From: Hyphomonas beringensis
GTDB taxonomy: Bacteria > Pseudomonadota > Alphaproteobacteria > Caulobacterales > Hyphomonadaceae
Assembly: GCF_000682755.1 (NCBI RefSeq)
Contig: NZ_AWFF01000013.1
Span: forward strand, 1 to 64,000
DNA: 64,000 bases
Direction: 5' to 3'
Shown here: piece by piece, positions 35,984 to 45,528 of the stretch
Numbering within the stretch: position 1 is the stretch's first letter
Layout of the letters: each line of letters begins with the position of its first letter
Position numbers and translations under genes: made by a program
The notes under the pieces: generated by a model
Seen by the model: only the letters and a program-made list of their open reading frames with translations
Told to the model about the DNA's origin: nothing
The model's database searches: none

Positions 35984-37672
35984 TTACTCATCAAAAACAT
36001 ATCTTCCGGGAGCATTATAGAGAGGCGGAAAGCTCTCATTTCCGCAAGCTTTTGGCGCAGTCTTGAGTGCTCCCGATCTCTGCTTCAGCCATTCTCCCCA
36101 GACGGGCCACCAACTGCCCGCCTCTTCCGTTGCACCCTCGGCCCATTCTTCGGCTGTTGGCGCAATATCAGAATTGCGAAACATCTTGGCCTTGGGGTTA
36201 CCAGGCGGGTTCAGCAGGGATTGGATATGACCACTAGAAGACAGGACAAATTCGACATTCTCAGACCCCAGAAGACCCGTCGTACGGTAACAAGCCTTCC
36301 ACGGCGTAATGTGATCCGTCAGGCCTGCGACCACAAAGGCATCTGCCTTGACCTGCGTCAGGTCCAGCTTGTGGCCGGCGACATCATATTCGCCGGGATG
36401 ATCAAAGGGCTGGTTGAGACCAAGGTCAAGATAGTCGGAATGCAACTGCGCCGGAAGATTGGTTGAATCATTGTTCCAGTACAGAACATCAAATGGTGGC
36501 GGATCTTCCCCCATCAGATAATTGTTCACGACATAGTTCCAGACGAGATCATTCGGCCTCATCCAGGCAAACATGCGCGCAAGGTCATCCCCTTTCAGAA
36601 TGCCCTTGCGGCGGGAATATTTGCGCGCCACTTCGAGGCTTGCATCAGAGACGATCTGACCAAGCTCGCTATCTTCACGCTGAGGGTTCAGCACACAGAC
36701 CATGAAGGTGAGCGTATTGATACGGTCATCGCCGGCCCCAGCAAGCAGGCTGGCCAGCGTTGCTGTCGTGATACCACCTGAACAGGCGCCAGAGATGTTG
36801 ATCTTCCTGGACTTGGTAACACGCCGGACCACTTCGCTCGCCTGGACGAGACTGTCGATATAATCCGACAGGCCCCAATCCTTGTGCTCTTTGGTCGGGT
36901 TACGCCAGGACACGACGAAGGGCTGCATCTCCATGGCGAGCAGGAATTGCACCATGGACACCATAGGCGAAAGGTCCATGGCATAGAATTTGTTGATTTG
37001 AGGCGGAATAATGAAGATCGGTGTACGGTGAACCTTGTCCGTCAGCGGCTGATACTGGATCAGCTCCATCATCTCGTTCTTCCAAATGACGGAGCCCTTC
37101 GTTGTCGCGAGGTTTTCACCGACCTTGAACGGCCTCTTGTCCACCTGGCTCGGCAAACCGCCATTCTTCGTCAGATCCGTATAGGCGTTTTTCAGACCCT
37201 TCAGCAGCGATAAGCCACCGGAATCAACAACACGCTTCGTTGCTGCCGGATTGCCGAGCAGCGTGTTCGTGGGCGCCATGGCGTCAGTGATCATACTCAT
37301 GACGAACTTAGCTCGGGCATGCTCCAGCTCTGTCATGCTCAGCTCAGCCACCCAGTCGTTAAGGTGCTCCTGCGTCGCCAGATAGGCCTGCATACCGCGC
37401 CTGTAGAACGGGTTGTGCTGCCAGGCGGGGTCCTTGAAACGACGATCCTTCGGGTTGGCCGCACGATCTGACTTTCCGAACAGGATCTTTGTGTGCTCTG
37501 CGGTGATCTTCCCGGCAGTTTTGGCCGTAGTCACCGGGTTCGTCATGGTAGAGCGCAGCATCATCGCGACCGCGCCCAGTAATTCCTGTCTGTTAAAGCC
37601 CGCCATCAGCGGATTCATGGCATTCGTGGCTTCGGCCGCATTTCGGGCGATTTCATCCTTGGCGCCTGGCAT
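35984..37672 (-). CDS. phaC: Class II (mcl) poly(3-hydroxyalkanoate) synthase
   Basis: 562-residue PHA synthase, close in length to Pseudomonas PhaC1 (559). The lipase-like box is GACSGG with nucleophile Cys297, and the triad is completed by Asp453 (LTDHITPW) and His482 (SSSGHIQS). Segments such as RRFNDPAW-like RRFKDPAWQHNPFYRR, MAPTNTLLGNPAA, PPQINKFYAMDLSP, SWRNPTKEHKDWGL and FAWMRPNDLVWNY are those of class II enzymes, which polymerise C6-C14 hydroxyacyl-CoA. ATG 37672 has GGAGGA and AGGGA upstream and matches the Pseudomonas start; the longer frame is not supported. Divergent from the PhaD-type regulator. Confidence 0.93.
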   Translation of the reverse strand: MPGAKDEIARNAAEATNAMNPLMAGFNRQELLGAVAMMLRSTMTNPVTTAKTAGKITAEHTKILFGKSDRAANPKDRRFKDPAWQHNPFYRRGMQAYLATQEHLNDWVAELSMTELEHARAKFVMSMITDAMAPTNTLLGNPAATKRVVDSGGLSLLKGLKNAYTDLTKNGGLPSQVDKRPFKVGENLATTKGSVIWKNEMMELIQYQPLTDKVHRTPIFIIPPQINKFYAMDLSPMVSMVQFLLAMEMQPFVVSWRNPTKEHKDWGLSDYIDSLVQASEVVRRVTKSRKINISGACSGGITTATLASLLAGAGDDRINTLTFMVCVLNPQREDSELGQIVSDASLEVARKYSRRKGILKGDDLARMFAWMRPNDLVWNYVVNNYLMGEDPPPFDVLYWNNDSTNLPAQLHSDYLDLGLNQPFDHPGEYDVAGHKLDLTQVKADAFVVAGLTDHITPWKACYRTTGLLGSENVEFVLSSSGHIQSLLNPPGNPKAKMFRNSDIAPTAEEWAEGATEEAGSWWPVWGEWLKQRSGALKTAPKACGNESFPPLYNAPGRYVFDE

Positions 37673-37739
37673 TTCCCTTATTCCTCCACATGCCGGTCTT
37701 CTCTGGCACAAGGGCCAGGCGCCGACTTCGTTCCCCACT

Positions 37740-37758
37740 TCTTTCCATGATGGAAAGA
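37740..37758. promoter_or_regulatory. 19-bp palindrome in the phaC / phaD divergent promoter
   Basis: TCTTTCCAT-G-ATGGAAAGA has perfect 9-base arms around one central base. It lies 68 bases upstream of phaC and 70 bases upstream of phaD. The symmetry and position suit a TetR-type operator, most simply for the adjacent PhaD regulator. Confidence 0.6.
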
Positions 37759-37827
37759 GTAATCATGAAACTTTGAAATAAAATTCGTTCCATAGTCAGA
37801 ATTGCGTGTCAAACTACTTCGCAAACC

Positions 37828-38460
37828 ATGAAGACCCGAGAGCGCATCCTTCACGTCAGCCTGCTTCTCTTCAATGAAGAAGGAGAAGCCCCTCAAACGG
37901 CTGTCGATATTTCGAACGCGCTGAATATCAGCCCGGGCAATCTGTACTACCATTTCAAGGGCAAGGACGCGATTATCCGAGCCCTTTTCGACCGGTTCGA
38001 CGAGGAGATGCGGATCATCCTGCGTGGCTCCCGCGGCGGCGTAACCTCCATTCAGGACAATTGGGTCTACCTCTACATCATCCTCGAAGAGATCTATGAC
38101 TTCCGCTTCTTCTATCGGGATCTTGGCCTGTTGCTGGATCGCTACCCGGACCTTGCCGTGCGCTTCCGCGCCATGGTGGCCGAGGAGAAGAAAACGATCC
38201 ACCGCGTGCTGGACGAGTTGACACGGGAATCCGTCCTGAACCTTGATCCGCGCCTGAAGGCTGCACTGGTGGACCAGATCATGATGACGCTGACCTTCTG
38301 GCTGGCAGGAGACAGTCTGTCTTCTGAGCATCATGACGGCCCTGCCCTGATCCATAAAACTGTGTTCCAGGTGATGTGCCTGATCGTACCCTATATGGGC
38401 GAGGCAGGCTTTGACACGCTGACGCACATGATCGCCCATTACGAAAAGGCGACCTCCTAA
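37828..38460 (+). CDS. phaD: PhaD-like TetR-family regulator
   Basis: 210-residue TetR-type protein. The N-terminal helix-turn-helix is MKTRERILHVSLLLFNEEG followed by ALNISPGNLYYHFKGKDAIIRALFDRF. The recognition helix NLYYHF and the C-terminal part (FRFFYRDLGLLLDRYPDLA, VDQIMMTLTFWL) match PhaD of Pseudomonas, an activator that senses a fatty-acid-derived ligand. Divergent from phaC, with a palindrome in between. A shared bidirectional hairpin separates its end from the convergent phasin gene. Confidence 0.88.
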   Translation: MKTRERILHVSLLLFNEEGEAPQTAVDISNALNISPGNLYYHFKGKDAIIRALFDRFDEEMRIILRGSRGGVTSIQDNWVYLYIILEEIYDFRFFYRDLGLLLDRYPDLAVRFRAMVAEEKKTIHRVLDELTRESVLNLDPRLKAALVDQIMMTLTFWLAGDSLSSEHHDGPALIHKTVFQVMCLIVPYMGEAGFDTLTHMIAHYEKATS

Positions 38461-38486
38461 AAAAAGGGCGGCTCGTTGAGCCGCCC
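38459..38486 (-). terminator. Intrinsic terminator of the phasin gene
   Basis: A perfect 9-bp stem, GGGCGGCTC (38466-38474) with GAGCCGCCC (38478-38486), has a 3-base loop. On the minus strand it is followed by seven T (38465 down to 38459), so it ends the phasin transcript; the plus-strand phaD reading lacks a T-run. The stem starts 6 bases after the phaD stop. Confidence 0.85.
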
Positions 38487-38500
38487 TGTCAAAGTGCTGT

Positions 38501-39424
38501 CTAGTTCTTGAGAACCTTGGCCTGTTTGACCCATTCGTCACGCAGGACACGCCCGCGTGCTGCAATGGTTTCATCCAGCTTTTCCGCTTCTGCCTTTGTC
38601 ATGGCCGCGATCTGGGTAAAGCTCGTGACGCCAGCTGCCTTCAGCTTTTTCGCCAGAGCCGGGCCAACGCCTGTCATCAGAGTGAGATCGTCAGCCGTCG
38701 TTGCTTTTGCAGGCGCTGCCTTCGCGGCGACTGGTTTGGCCGGTGCGGCCTTCTTGGCGGAGGCAGGCTTGTCTGCCTTCTTCGCCTTTTTGGCTTTTTC
38801 CGGTTTGGCCATGGCGTCCTTCACGGCCTTCGTCGTGCGCTTGGCGACCTTCTTGGTTGCCTTGGCATAATCAGCCGTTGCTTCTCCAGCCACGGACTCA
38901 ATCTCTGCTGTCAGACGGCTGATGCGGTCTTTGAGGTCCGAATTGCGTTCCTTGGCCTTGCCGCGCGCCTTGGAGACGGTTTCAGCGACTTCGTCTTCCA
39001 GCTTGTCGATCTTGGCGGCGAGCTTGTTGCCCTTCTTGCCGAGATCCTTGACGCCCAGAAGATCACGCATACGCTCCATGCGGGCCTCGAACTCGTCACG
39101 GGCCTGCGCCTGAAAGTCACGTGCAGCTTCCGCATATTTGGAAACGGATTGCCCCGCCTTTGCAACGGTTTCATTCGTCGCCAGGCGTTCGCGGACTTCG
39201 TTTTCAATTTCTTCGCCGCGCTTGACCAGATCGTCAAAAACGTCCGAGGACTGTTTGTTGAACTTGTTGGCATTCGCCAGCGCCTTGTCATAGGCCTTGC
39301 CATAGGCGCCGACGCCAGCAAGCCATATCTTGTGAGCCATATCAGCTGTGTTTGCTTCAATGGCCTTACCGACGGTCTCGGCCTTTTTACGGGCCTTCGT
39401 CTTTTCTTTCTTGTTCTTTGCCAT
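38501..39424 (-). CDS. phaF: Phasin with Lys/Ala-rich histone-like region and C-terminal helix-hairpin-helix
   Basis: 307-residue granule-associated protein. The N-terminal phasin domain (about 18-125) resembles PhaI/PhaF (IWLAGVGAYGKAYDKALANANKFN, VFDDLVKRGEEIENEV), followed by coiled coil (about 125-185). Next is a K/A/P-rich, histone H1-like stretch (about 190-245) as in PhaF. The last 60 residues add a helix-hairpin-helix fold (LTLMTGVGPALAKKLKAAGVTSFTQIAAMT), which standard PhaF lacks. PhaF binds granules and DNA to segregate granules. ATG 39424 has AGGAG upstream. The gene symbol is by resemblance. Confidence 0.85.
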   Translation of the reverse strand: MAKNKKEKTKARKKAETVGKAIEANTADMAHKIWLAGVGAYGKAYDKALANANKFNKQSSDVFDDLVKRGEEIENEVRERLATNETVAKAGQSVSKYAEAARDFQAQARDEFEARMERMRDLLGVKDLGKKGNKLAAKIDKLEDEVAETVSKARGKAKERNSDLKDRISRLTAEIESVAGEATADYAKATKKVAKRTTKAVKDAMAKPEKAKKAKKADKPASAKKAAPAKPVAAKAAPAKATTADDLTLMTGVGPALAKKLKAAGVTSFTQIAAMTKAEAEKLDETIAARGRVLRDEWVKQAKVLKN

Positions 39425-39562
39425 GAGGGGCTCCTTCAAAGATGTCTCATTGCCCCTGTAGATAAGGATAAAGTCTAGAATCTGCATACTAATCGAGATC
39501 GCCCTTGAAACTGGGGGGCGAATGCCCTGTATCTGTTAGAGACACATCAGGAGGATATATCC

Positions 39563-40267
39563 ATGAGCGCAGTTGATTACACCGTCGATGGCAAGACTTA
39601 TGAAGGCTATTACCTTCGCGCCAAGGGCAAAGACGTTGCCCCTGTCGTGGTGATTGCCCACGCCTGGGGCGGTCTGGGCGATAATGAAATCGAAAAGGCT
39701 GAGCGTGTTGCAAATGAACTCGGCTATGCTGCGTTCGCAATGGACGTTTACGGCAAGGGAAAGCGCGGCACGACCGTTGAGGAAAACCAGGCACTCATGA
39801 ATCCACTGGTTGAAGACCGCGCGGAATTGCAGAAGCGCCTTGCTGGCGGGCTGGCCGCAGCAAAGCAGCAAGTCGGCGTTGACCCTAAGAACGCAGCAGC
39901 CATCGGCTTCTGCTTTGGCGGTCTATGCGTGCTGGACATGGCGCGCGCCAATATGGACGTCGCCGGCGTTGCCTCTTTCCACGGCCTGTTCAGCCCGGCT
40001 GACAACATTCCGTCCCCGAAGATCAGCGCCAAAGTCCTGATGGAGCATGGCTGGCTGGACCCTATGGCCACACCAGAGGATGTCATGGCCATCACTAAGG
40101 AAATGGGCGAGGCCGGCGCAGACTGGCAGATGCATGTGCACGGCCAGTGCCAGCACGCCTTCACGACGAAGGGTGCGAACAACCACGACATGGGCACAGT
40201 TTATAATGCCGATGCGGACCGGCGCAGCATGGAAAGCCTCAAGGCCTTCCTGGCTGAACTGTTCTAG
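39563..40267 (+). CDS. Dienelactone hydrolase-family protein
   Basis: 234-residue alpha/beta hydrolase of the dienelactone hydrolase family. The nucleophile cysteine is in IGFCFGGLCVLDMA and a catalytic histidine is in CQHAFTTKGAN. AHAWGGLGDNE is the oxyanion region. Named members cleave dienelactone in chloroaromatic breakdown, but this broad family includes many uncharacterised esterases, and the neighbours (phasin, phoB) give no hint. AGGAGG precedes the ATG. Its end overlaps phoB by 4 bases. Confidence 0.87.
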   Translation: MSAVDYTVDGKTYEGYYLRAKGKDVAPVVVIAHAWGGLGDNEIEKAERVANELGYAAFAMDVYGKGKRGTTVEENQALMNPLVEDRAELQKRLAGGLAAAKQQVGVDPKNAAAIGFCFGGLCVLDMARANMDVAGVASFHGLFSPADNIPSPKISAKVLMEHGWLDPMATPEDVMAITKEMGEAGADWQMHVHGQCQHAFTTKGANNHDMGTVYNADADRRSMESLKAFLAELF

Positions 40268-40950
40268 TCAGCGCGCAGCGCATACCCGGCGGAGCGGACG
40301 GTCCGGATCGGATCGTCCCCGCCTTCCTGACGAAGGGCCTTGCGAAGACGGCCGACATGAACGTCCACCGTCCGCGCTTCGACATAGACGTCAGACCCCC
40401 AGACGGTATCCAGCAATTGCTCGCGTGAGAACACGCGCCCCGGGTGCTGCATGAAGTAGTCCAGCAGGCGGAATTCCGTCGGCCCGAGGTGAATTTCGAC
40501 ATCATTGCGGATCACTTTGTGCGCCACACGGTCGATCTCTATATCGCCGACGACAATGCGATCATCCTTGAGGCCAGGCCGAATACGGCGTAGCACGGCG
40601 CGCACCCGCGCCATCAGTTCGGTCGTTGAGAAAGGCTTGGTGACATAATCATCCGCGCCGGTATCCAGCCCGCGAATACGGTCGCTTTCCTCGCCCCGGG
40701 CCGTCAGCATGATGATCGGCAGATTAGGGTTGGTTCCGCCGCTGCGAACCCGGCGGCAGACTTCAATGCCGCTGATCTTGGGCAGCATCCAGTCCAGTAA
40801 CAACAGGTCCGGCGCCCGCTCCTCGATCATCAGCAGGGCTTCCTCACCATCTGCAGCGATTGCCACCTCATAATCCTCTTTCTTGAGGTTATAGAACAGC
40901 AGTTCGGAGACGGCGCTCTCGTCTTCGGCGATGAGCACATAGGGCTTCAT
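40264..40950 (-). CDS. phoB: Phosphate regulon response regulator PhoB
   Basis: 228-residue OmpR-class regulator. The receiver has E9/D10 and phospho-acceptor D53 (LLLLDWMLP), T and K in MLTARGEE and YVTKPFS. The winged-helix effector has LGPTEFRLLDYFMQHPGRVFSREQLLDTVWG and RTVDVHVGRLRKAL. These are textbook PhoB. ATG 40950 has GAGGA upstream. It is last in pstC-pstA-pstB-phoU-phoB; its kinase gene phoR is not in this window. Confidence 0.95.
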   Translation of the reverse strand: MKPYVLIAEDESAVSELLFYNLKKEDYEVAIAADGEEALLMIEERAPDLLLLDWMLPKISGIEVCRRVRSGGTNPNLPIIMLTARGEESDRIRGLDTGADDYVTKPFSTTELMARVRAVLRRIRPGLKDDRIVVGDIEIDRVAHKVIRNDVEIHLGPTEFRLLDYFMQHPGRVFSREQLLDTVWGSDVYVEARTVDVHVGRLRKALRQEGGDDPIRTVRSAGYALRAD

Positions 40951-40975
40951 GTCAGATCCTCTCAACTAGACCTAT

Positions 40976-41668
40976 TCAGATACCCGTATTGGGTGTTTTC
41001 GGGCGCTCATGGGGAATGAGATATTCGCCAGTGATCTGAAAGTAAATGAATTCTGCGATGTTGGTACAGTGGTCGCCGATGCGCTCAAGGTTCTTGGCCA
41101 TGAACAACATATGCGCGCCAGCGCTGATCGTGCGCGGGTCTTCAATCATGTAGGTGAGCATTTCCCGGAACAGGGAATTATAGTGCTGATCGATGTCGTC
41201 ATCGCTCTCCCAGACCGTCTTGGCGGCCTCGGCATTGCCGGTCGCATAGGCATCCAGCACCATGTGCAGCTGCAGCGAAACCGGGCGCGCCATGCGGGCC
41301 ACACCGTGGCGCATGGCGACCGGCACGGACTCATCCAGCATCAGCGTACGCTTGCCGATATTCTTTGAGAGATCGCCGATCCGCTCAAGTTCGCCTGCTG
41401 TCTTGAGGGCCGAGAAGACAGACCGCAAATCATGCGCCATAGGCTGGCGCCGCGCGATCAGGCTGACGATCTGGCGTTCGACCTCCTCCTCCAGGCGATC
41501 GACTTCCGGATCGCGCGTGATCACGTCTCGCGCCATGTCGTGATTGTTCCGGTCTACGGCCGCGCAGGAATCCAGGATCATGGTTTCCACGATCCCGCCC
41601 ATACGCATCAGGTCTGCGGCGATCTTTTCAAGTTCGTCTGTGAAGGCGGAAACAATATGTTCTGACAT
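40976..41668 (-). CDS. phoU: Phosphate transport regulator PhoU
   Basis: 230-residue protein of two three-helix PhoU repeats. The metal-binding signatures ELERIGDLSKNIGKR and NLERIGDHCTNIAEF are visible, one in each repeat. PhoU dampens PhoR signalling when phosphate is sufficient, acting through the Pst transporter. ATG 41668 (MSEHIVSAF) is 10 bases after the pstB stop. The longer frame to 41773 overlaps pstB and is not used. Confidence 0.95.
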   Translation of the reverse strand: MSEHIVSAFTDELEKIAADLMRMGGIVETMILDSCAAVDRNNHDMARDVITRDPEVDRLEEEVERQIVSLIARRQPMAHDLRSVFSALKTAGELERIGDLSKNIGKRTLMLDESVPVAMRHGVARMARPVSLQLHMVLDAYATGNAEAAKTVWESDDDIDQHYNSLFREMLTYMIEDPRTISAGAHMLFMAKNLERIGDHCTNIAEFIYFQITGEYLIPHERPKTPNTGI

Positions 41669-41678
41669 GTGAAACCTA

Positions 41679-42509
41679 TCAGCCGAAACGGCCGGTAATG
41701 TAGTCCTCTGTGCGGCGTACGCGAGGATTGGTGAATATCTGGTCGGTGTCTCCCATCTCCACGAGATTACCAAGATGGAAGAAGGCTGTGCGTTGGGACA
41801 CGCGGGCGGCCTGTTGCATGGAGTGGGTCACGATGACAATGCAGTAGCGCTTACGCAGTTCGTCGATCAGTTCCTCGATACGGGCTGTCGCAATCGGATC
41901 CAGGGCGGAACAGGGTTCGTCCATCAGGATAACTTCCGGACGCACAGCAATGGCGCGGGCGATGCAGAGGCGCTGCTGCTGACCGCCTGACAGGCTGGTG
42001 CCGGGCTGGGTCAGGCGATCCTTGACCTCATCCCACAGGCCTGCACGACGCAAGCTTTTCTCCACGACGGCATCGAGATCGTCCCGTCCGTCCACCATGC
42101 CATGGATACGCGGACCGTAGGCGATGTTGTCGTATATACTCTTCGGAAACGGGTTCGGCTTCTGGAACACCATGCCTACTCGCGAGCGCAGCAGCACCGG
42201 GTCGACGTCTGGCGAGTTGATGTTCTCGCCTTCCATGAAAATGTCACCGGTCACTTTCGCGCCCTCGATCGTGTCATTCATGCGGTTGAGACAGCGCAAA
42301 AAGGTCGACTTGCCACAGCCAGATGGCCCGATGAGAGCCGTCACGGCCCGGTCATGGATCGCGAGAGAGACGTCGAAAACGGCTTGTTTGTCATCGTAGT
42401 AGACGCTGACATTCTTACAATCGATGCGCGGATAGGTCAGCGCCTGCGTATTGTCAGCGCCTTCCCCGGTCAGTGCCAGGTCTGCTTTTGCCGGTCCGAC
42501 CGTATCCAT
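41679..42509 (-). CDS. pstB: Phosphate ABC transporter ATP-binding protein PstB
   Basis: 276-residue ATPase that drives phosphate uptake. Walker A is GPSGCGKST, the family-specific [21 protein letters not shown] follows, the ABC signature is [14 protein letters not shown], and Walker B is [16 protein letters not shown] 42509 has GGAG six bases upstream and overlaps the pstA stop; ATG 42515 is an alternative. The larger frame to 42614 is not needed. Confidence 0.95.
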   Translation of the reverse strand: MDTVGPAKADLALTGEGADNTQALTYPRIDCKNVSVYYDDKQAVFDVSLAIHDRAVTALIGPSGCGKSTFLRCLNRMNDTIEGAKVTGDIFMEGENINSPDVDPVLLRSRVGMVFQKPNPFPKSIYDNIAYGPRIHGMVDGRDDLDAVVEKSLRRAGLWDEVKDRLTQPGTSLSGGQQQRLCIARAIAVRPEVILMDEPCSALDPIATARIEELIDELRKRYCIVIVTHSMQQAARVSQRTAFFHLGNLVEMGDTDQIFTNPRVRRTEDYITGRFG

Positions 42510-44077
42510 CACCATCTCCGTTCGAACCTGCGGCGCAGGAACACAACAACGACATTCATGATAACAAGAAGCGACAGCAATATGACAATCGCTGCTGCTG
42601 TCATGGGCTCCCACGCTCTTTCGGCGTTTGATGCCCAGCTATAAATCAGCACGGGAAGTGCTGTGGCCTCATCTGTAGCAGAGTTTGGCACTTCCGCCAC
42701 AAAGGCCACCATACCGATCAGGAGAAGCGGTGCCGTCTCTCCCAGGGCCCGCGCCATGCCCAGAATTGCCCCCGTGAACATGCCAGGCGCGGCAAGGGGC
42801 AGCACATGGTGAAACACGGCCTGCATACGCGAAGCCCCGACCGCCAGCGCGCCACTGCGAATGGAAGGCGGCACGGATCTGAGCGAAGCGCGTGAGGCAA
42901 TAATCACCACAGGCAGGATCAGCAGGGCGAGCACAAGCCCGCCTACAATGGGGGCAGACCTCGGCAACCCGAACGTCCCAAGCAAAAGAGACGCCCCGAG
43001 CAGACCAAACACAATAGACGGCACTGCCGCCAGATTGTTGATGTTCACTTCGATGAGATTGGTCAGGCGATTACGCGGCGCGAATTCTTCCAGATACACG
43101 GCGGCGAAGATGCCCATGGGAATGGCCACACAGGCCGTCACCATCATGGTCAACAAAGAGCCGACAATGGCGGCCAGCGTGCCGGCGAGTTCTGGATAGG
43201 TGCTGTCTGTATGGGTCAGCAGGCTGGTATGCAGCACCCTGCGCGCATTGCCCGCCTTTTTCAGCGCGATGGCCCAGGCGATTTGCTGGTCCGAAATCGG
43301 GCGCTCAGCCTCAGGCAGCGGAATGATATGAGCAATAAGAGGTGTCTGTGTCAGATCTTCCAACTCACCCGTCAGCAAGGTTAGCCTGGCGGCATCCGCC
43401 GTGAGGGCTTCGACGCGGGCAACGGCATCCCCTCCTGCGAGAAGGACAGAACCGGTTGTCTGCCCCTCTTCCAGAAGGCTGCGAGTGCTGACCACTTTGC
43501 TGAGGCCAGGTGTGCCCGTGAGATTTATGCTTCCCTCTGCATCTGTCTGAACCTTCCCGGCAGAACCAACACGAACAGTCACATCCTTCGGTGAGCTGCC
43601 TTTGAAGTAGAGGTCCAGATCGTCAGATAGCGGCACCCGCACCTTGATTGACTTGCCAATCAGGGTCGGATTGGCCGCAACGCGCTCGGCCAGAGGCAAC
43701 ACGGCAAGACGGTTCACCAGTTCACTCAGTTCCTGGCGCGTCGCTTGTGACTGGGTCGCCTCCGGAAACTCTGTAAACAACTTATCGCGGACGAGTGTGT
43801 AGAACCCCTCGATGTTACGCGTGATCTCTGCCTCGCTCGTCTCACCTTCTGGCGCGACGAGGTCGGCCTGCAGCAGGACCTCCGTCTGATAGACATATTG
43901 CGTCGTGGCCGAATAGGCGCGCGTACCGATGGCAATGACCAGCAGAGCCAATGCAGACAAGGCGAATACAATTGCCGCAATCCCATACAGCCGGAACCGG
44001 GCATCCGCGGCCCGGCGCTTCTTGAGATGCTTCAGCGCCTTGGGTGTAATAAGTGAGGAGTCAGGCATCTTACTCAT
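42509..44077 (-). CDS. pstA: Phosphate ABC transporter permease PstA (long, with periplasmic insert)
   Basis: 522-residue permease, far longer than the 280-300 residue classical PstA. The first membrane helix (about 32-54) is followed by roughly 250 extra periplasmic residues of the DUF3333 type. Then comes the normal five-helix permease domain starting near 300, with [29 protein letters not shown] and the cytoplasmic loop [23 protein letters not shown]. It overlaps pstC by 8 bases. The large insert is usual in several alphaproteobacteria. Confidence 0.92.
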   Translation of the reverse strand: MSKMPDSSLITPKALKHLKKRRAADARFRLYGIAAIVFALSALALLVIAIGTRAYSATTQYVYQTEVLLQADLVAPEGETSEAEITRNIEGFYTLVRDKLFTEFPEATQSQATRQELSELVNRLAVLPLAERVAANPTLIGKSIKVRVPLSDDLDLYFKGSSPKDVTVRVGSAGKVQTDAEGSINLTGTPGLSKVVSTRSLLEEGQTTGSVLLAGGDAVARVEALTADAARLTLLTGELEDLTQTPLIAHIIPLPEAERPISDQQIAWAIALKKAGNARRVLHTSLLTHTDSTYPELAGTLAAIVGSLLTMMVTACVAIPMGIFAAVYLEEFAPRNRLTNLIEVNINNLAAVPSIVFGLLGASLLLGTFGLPRSAPIVGGLVLALLILPVVIIASRASLRSVPPSIRSGALAVGASRMQAVFHHVLPLAAPGMFTGAILGMARALGETAPLLLIGMVAFVAEVPNSATDEATALPVLIYSWASNAERAWEPMTAAAIVILLSLLVIMNVVVVFLRRRFERRW

Positions 44078-45485
44078 ATTTCTCCCGATAGCGTTGGACG
44101 ACGCGCAAGGCGATCAGGTTGAAGCAAAGTGTCACCAGGAACAGGACCAGGCCCAGCGCGAAGGCAGACAGGGTTTTGGGGCTGTCGAATTCTGTCTCCC
44201 CGGTCAGAAGGGCCACAATCTGCACCGTAATCGTGGTGAGATCAGTTGAGGGGTCAAAGGATATCCGCGCGCGCTGTCCAGCCGCCATCACGACAATCAT
44301 CGTCTCACCGATCGCCCGTGAGACCGCCAGCAACAAGGAGGCGACAATCCCCGGCAGAGCGGCTGGAAGAATAACCTGCTTGATCGTCTCTGACTTGGTC
44401 GCCCCCATGGCAAAAGCCGCGTCACGCAATGTCTGTGGCACGGCATTGATCACATCATCGGACAGGGACGAGACAAAGGGGATCACCATAATGCCCATGA
44501 CCAGACCTGCGGCGAGCGCGCTCGTCGGCTGCGCCGCAAACACGGGGCCGTTCGCCAGTCCCACATCAATCAGCGTCGCATTGATCCACAGCGCGATACT
44601 TCGCACGCCCGGCGCAACAACGAGCAAGGCAAAGAAGCCGTACACAACCGTCGGGATGCCGGCCAGCACCTCCAGCAAGGGCTTCACATAGGCGCGGGTT
44701 TTGCCGGAAGCATATTCGGAAAGATAGATCGCCGCGAAGAGGCCTACTGGAGCAGCCACGAACATCGCGATGAGCGCGATCATGAATGTGCCGAAAAATA
44801 GAGGAACAGCGCCAAACTCGGCATTAGTCTGCGCATTCCAGCGCGTGCCGAACAAGAAGTCCGTCACGGGCACCTGGGAGAAGAAGCGGATGCTCTCATA
44901 GAATAGTGAAGCCACGATGCCGACAGTCGTCGCAATGGCAATCGCCGCGCAGAGGAACAGGAAAAGCTCTGCGCCTGATTCCACCCGTTGCCGTGCCCGG
45001 AAATCCGGCGATACATGCGAGCGCGCAAACATCACGCCCAGCACCGCACTCAGCAGGATCATCGCCAGCGTGGTGATCTTGAGGCTGCCTGACAGTTCCA
45101 GATAGCGGTGCGTGACCGCTGTAAACACACGATCCGATCCATCATAGGCGCCATGAGCAGACACTGCGGAGACGGCATCAAGATAGGAGACCAATTCTGC
45201 CTTGGGCAGTCTGTGGAACGCTGCCGGTAATTCTCGAGTCAGCAGGTCTCTGGCAAGTGGTTCAGCCAGCAAGAGGTAAGCCAGCGCAAGAATCAGCGCC
45301 GGTGCCAGCCCCCACATGGCGACGTAATAGCCATGATAATTGGGCCGGGAGTGAAATTTTCCCGACGAGGACAGCGAGTAGCGCTCAGCCCGGATGCGGC
45401 CAATGGAAAATCCTGCCGACACCACAAAGAGCAGCAATGCGGTCAGCAGCCACCCCATCGGTAATTGGCCGAGCTGTTGCAACAT
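44070..45485 (-). CDS. pstC: Phosphate ABC transporter permease PstC
   Basis: 471-residue permease. An N-terminal extension of about 190 residues with three helices precedes the conserved permease domain, which includes GLFAAIYLSEYAS, LLEVLAGIPTVVYGFFAL and AFAMGATKSETIKQVILPAALPGIVAS. The first gene of the pst-pho operon; pstS and phoR are not next to it because hslV is divergent here. A Pho-box-like sequence sits 44 bases upstream. Confidence 0.93.
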   Translation of the reverse strand: MLQQLGQLPMGWLLTALLLFVVSAGFSIGRIRAERYSLSSSGKFHSRPNYHGYYVAMWGLAPALILALAYLLLAEPLARDLLTRELPAAFHRLPKAELVSYLDAVSAVSAHGAYDGSDRVFTAVTHRYLELSGSLKITTLAMILLSAVLGVMFARSHVSPDFRARQRVESGAELFLFLCAAIAIATTVGIVASLFYESIRFFSQVPVTDFLFGTRWNAQTNAEFGAVPLFFGTFMIALIAMFVAAPVGLFAAIYLSEYASGKTRAYVKPLLEVLAGIPTVVYGFFALLVVAPGVRSIALWINATLIDVGLANGPVFAAQPTSALAAGLVMGIMVIPFVSSLSDDVINAVPQTLRDAAFAMGATKSETIKQVILPAALPGIVASLLLAVSRAIGETMIVVMAAGQRARISFDPSTDLTTITVQIVALLTGETEFDSPKTLSAFALGLVLFLVTLCFNLIALRVVQRYREKYE

Positions 45486-45528
45486 TCAGGAGGAACCCCT
45501 TCCAGTGGCGCCCACATAGCCGGGCAAA

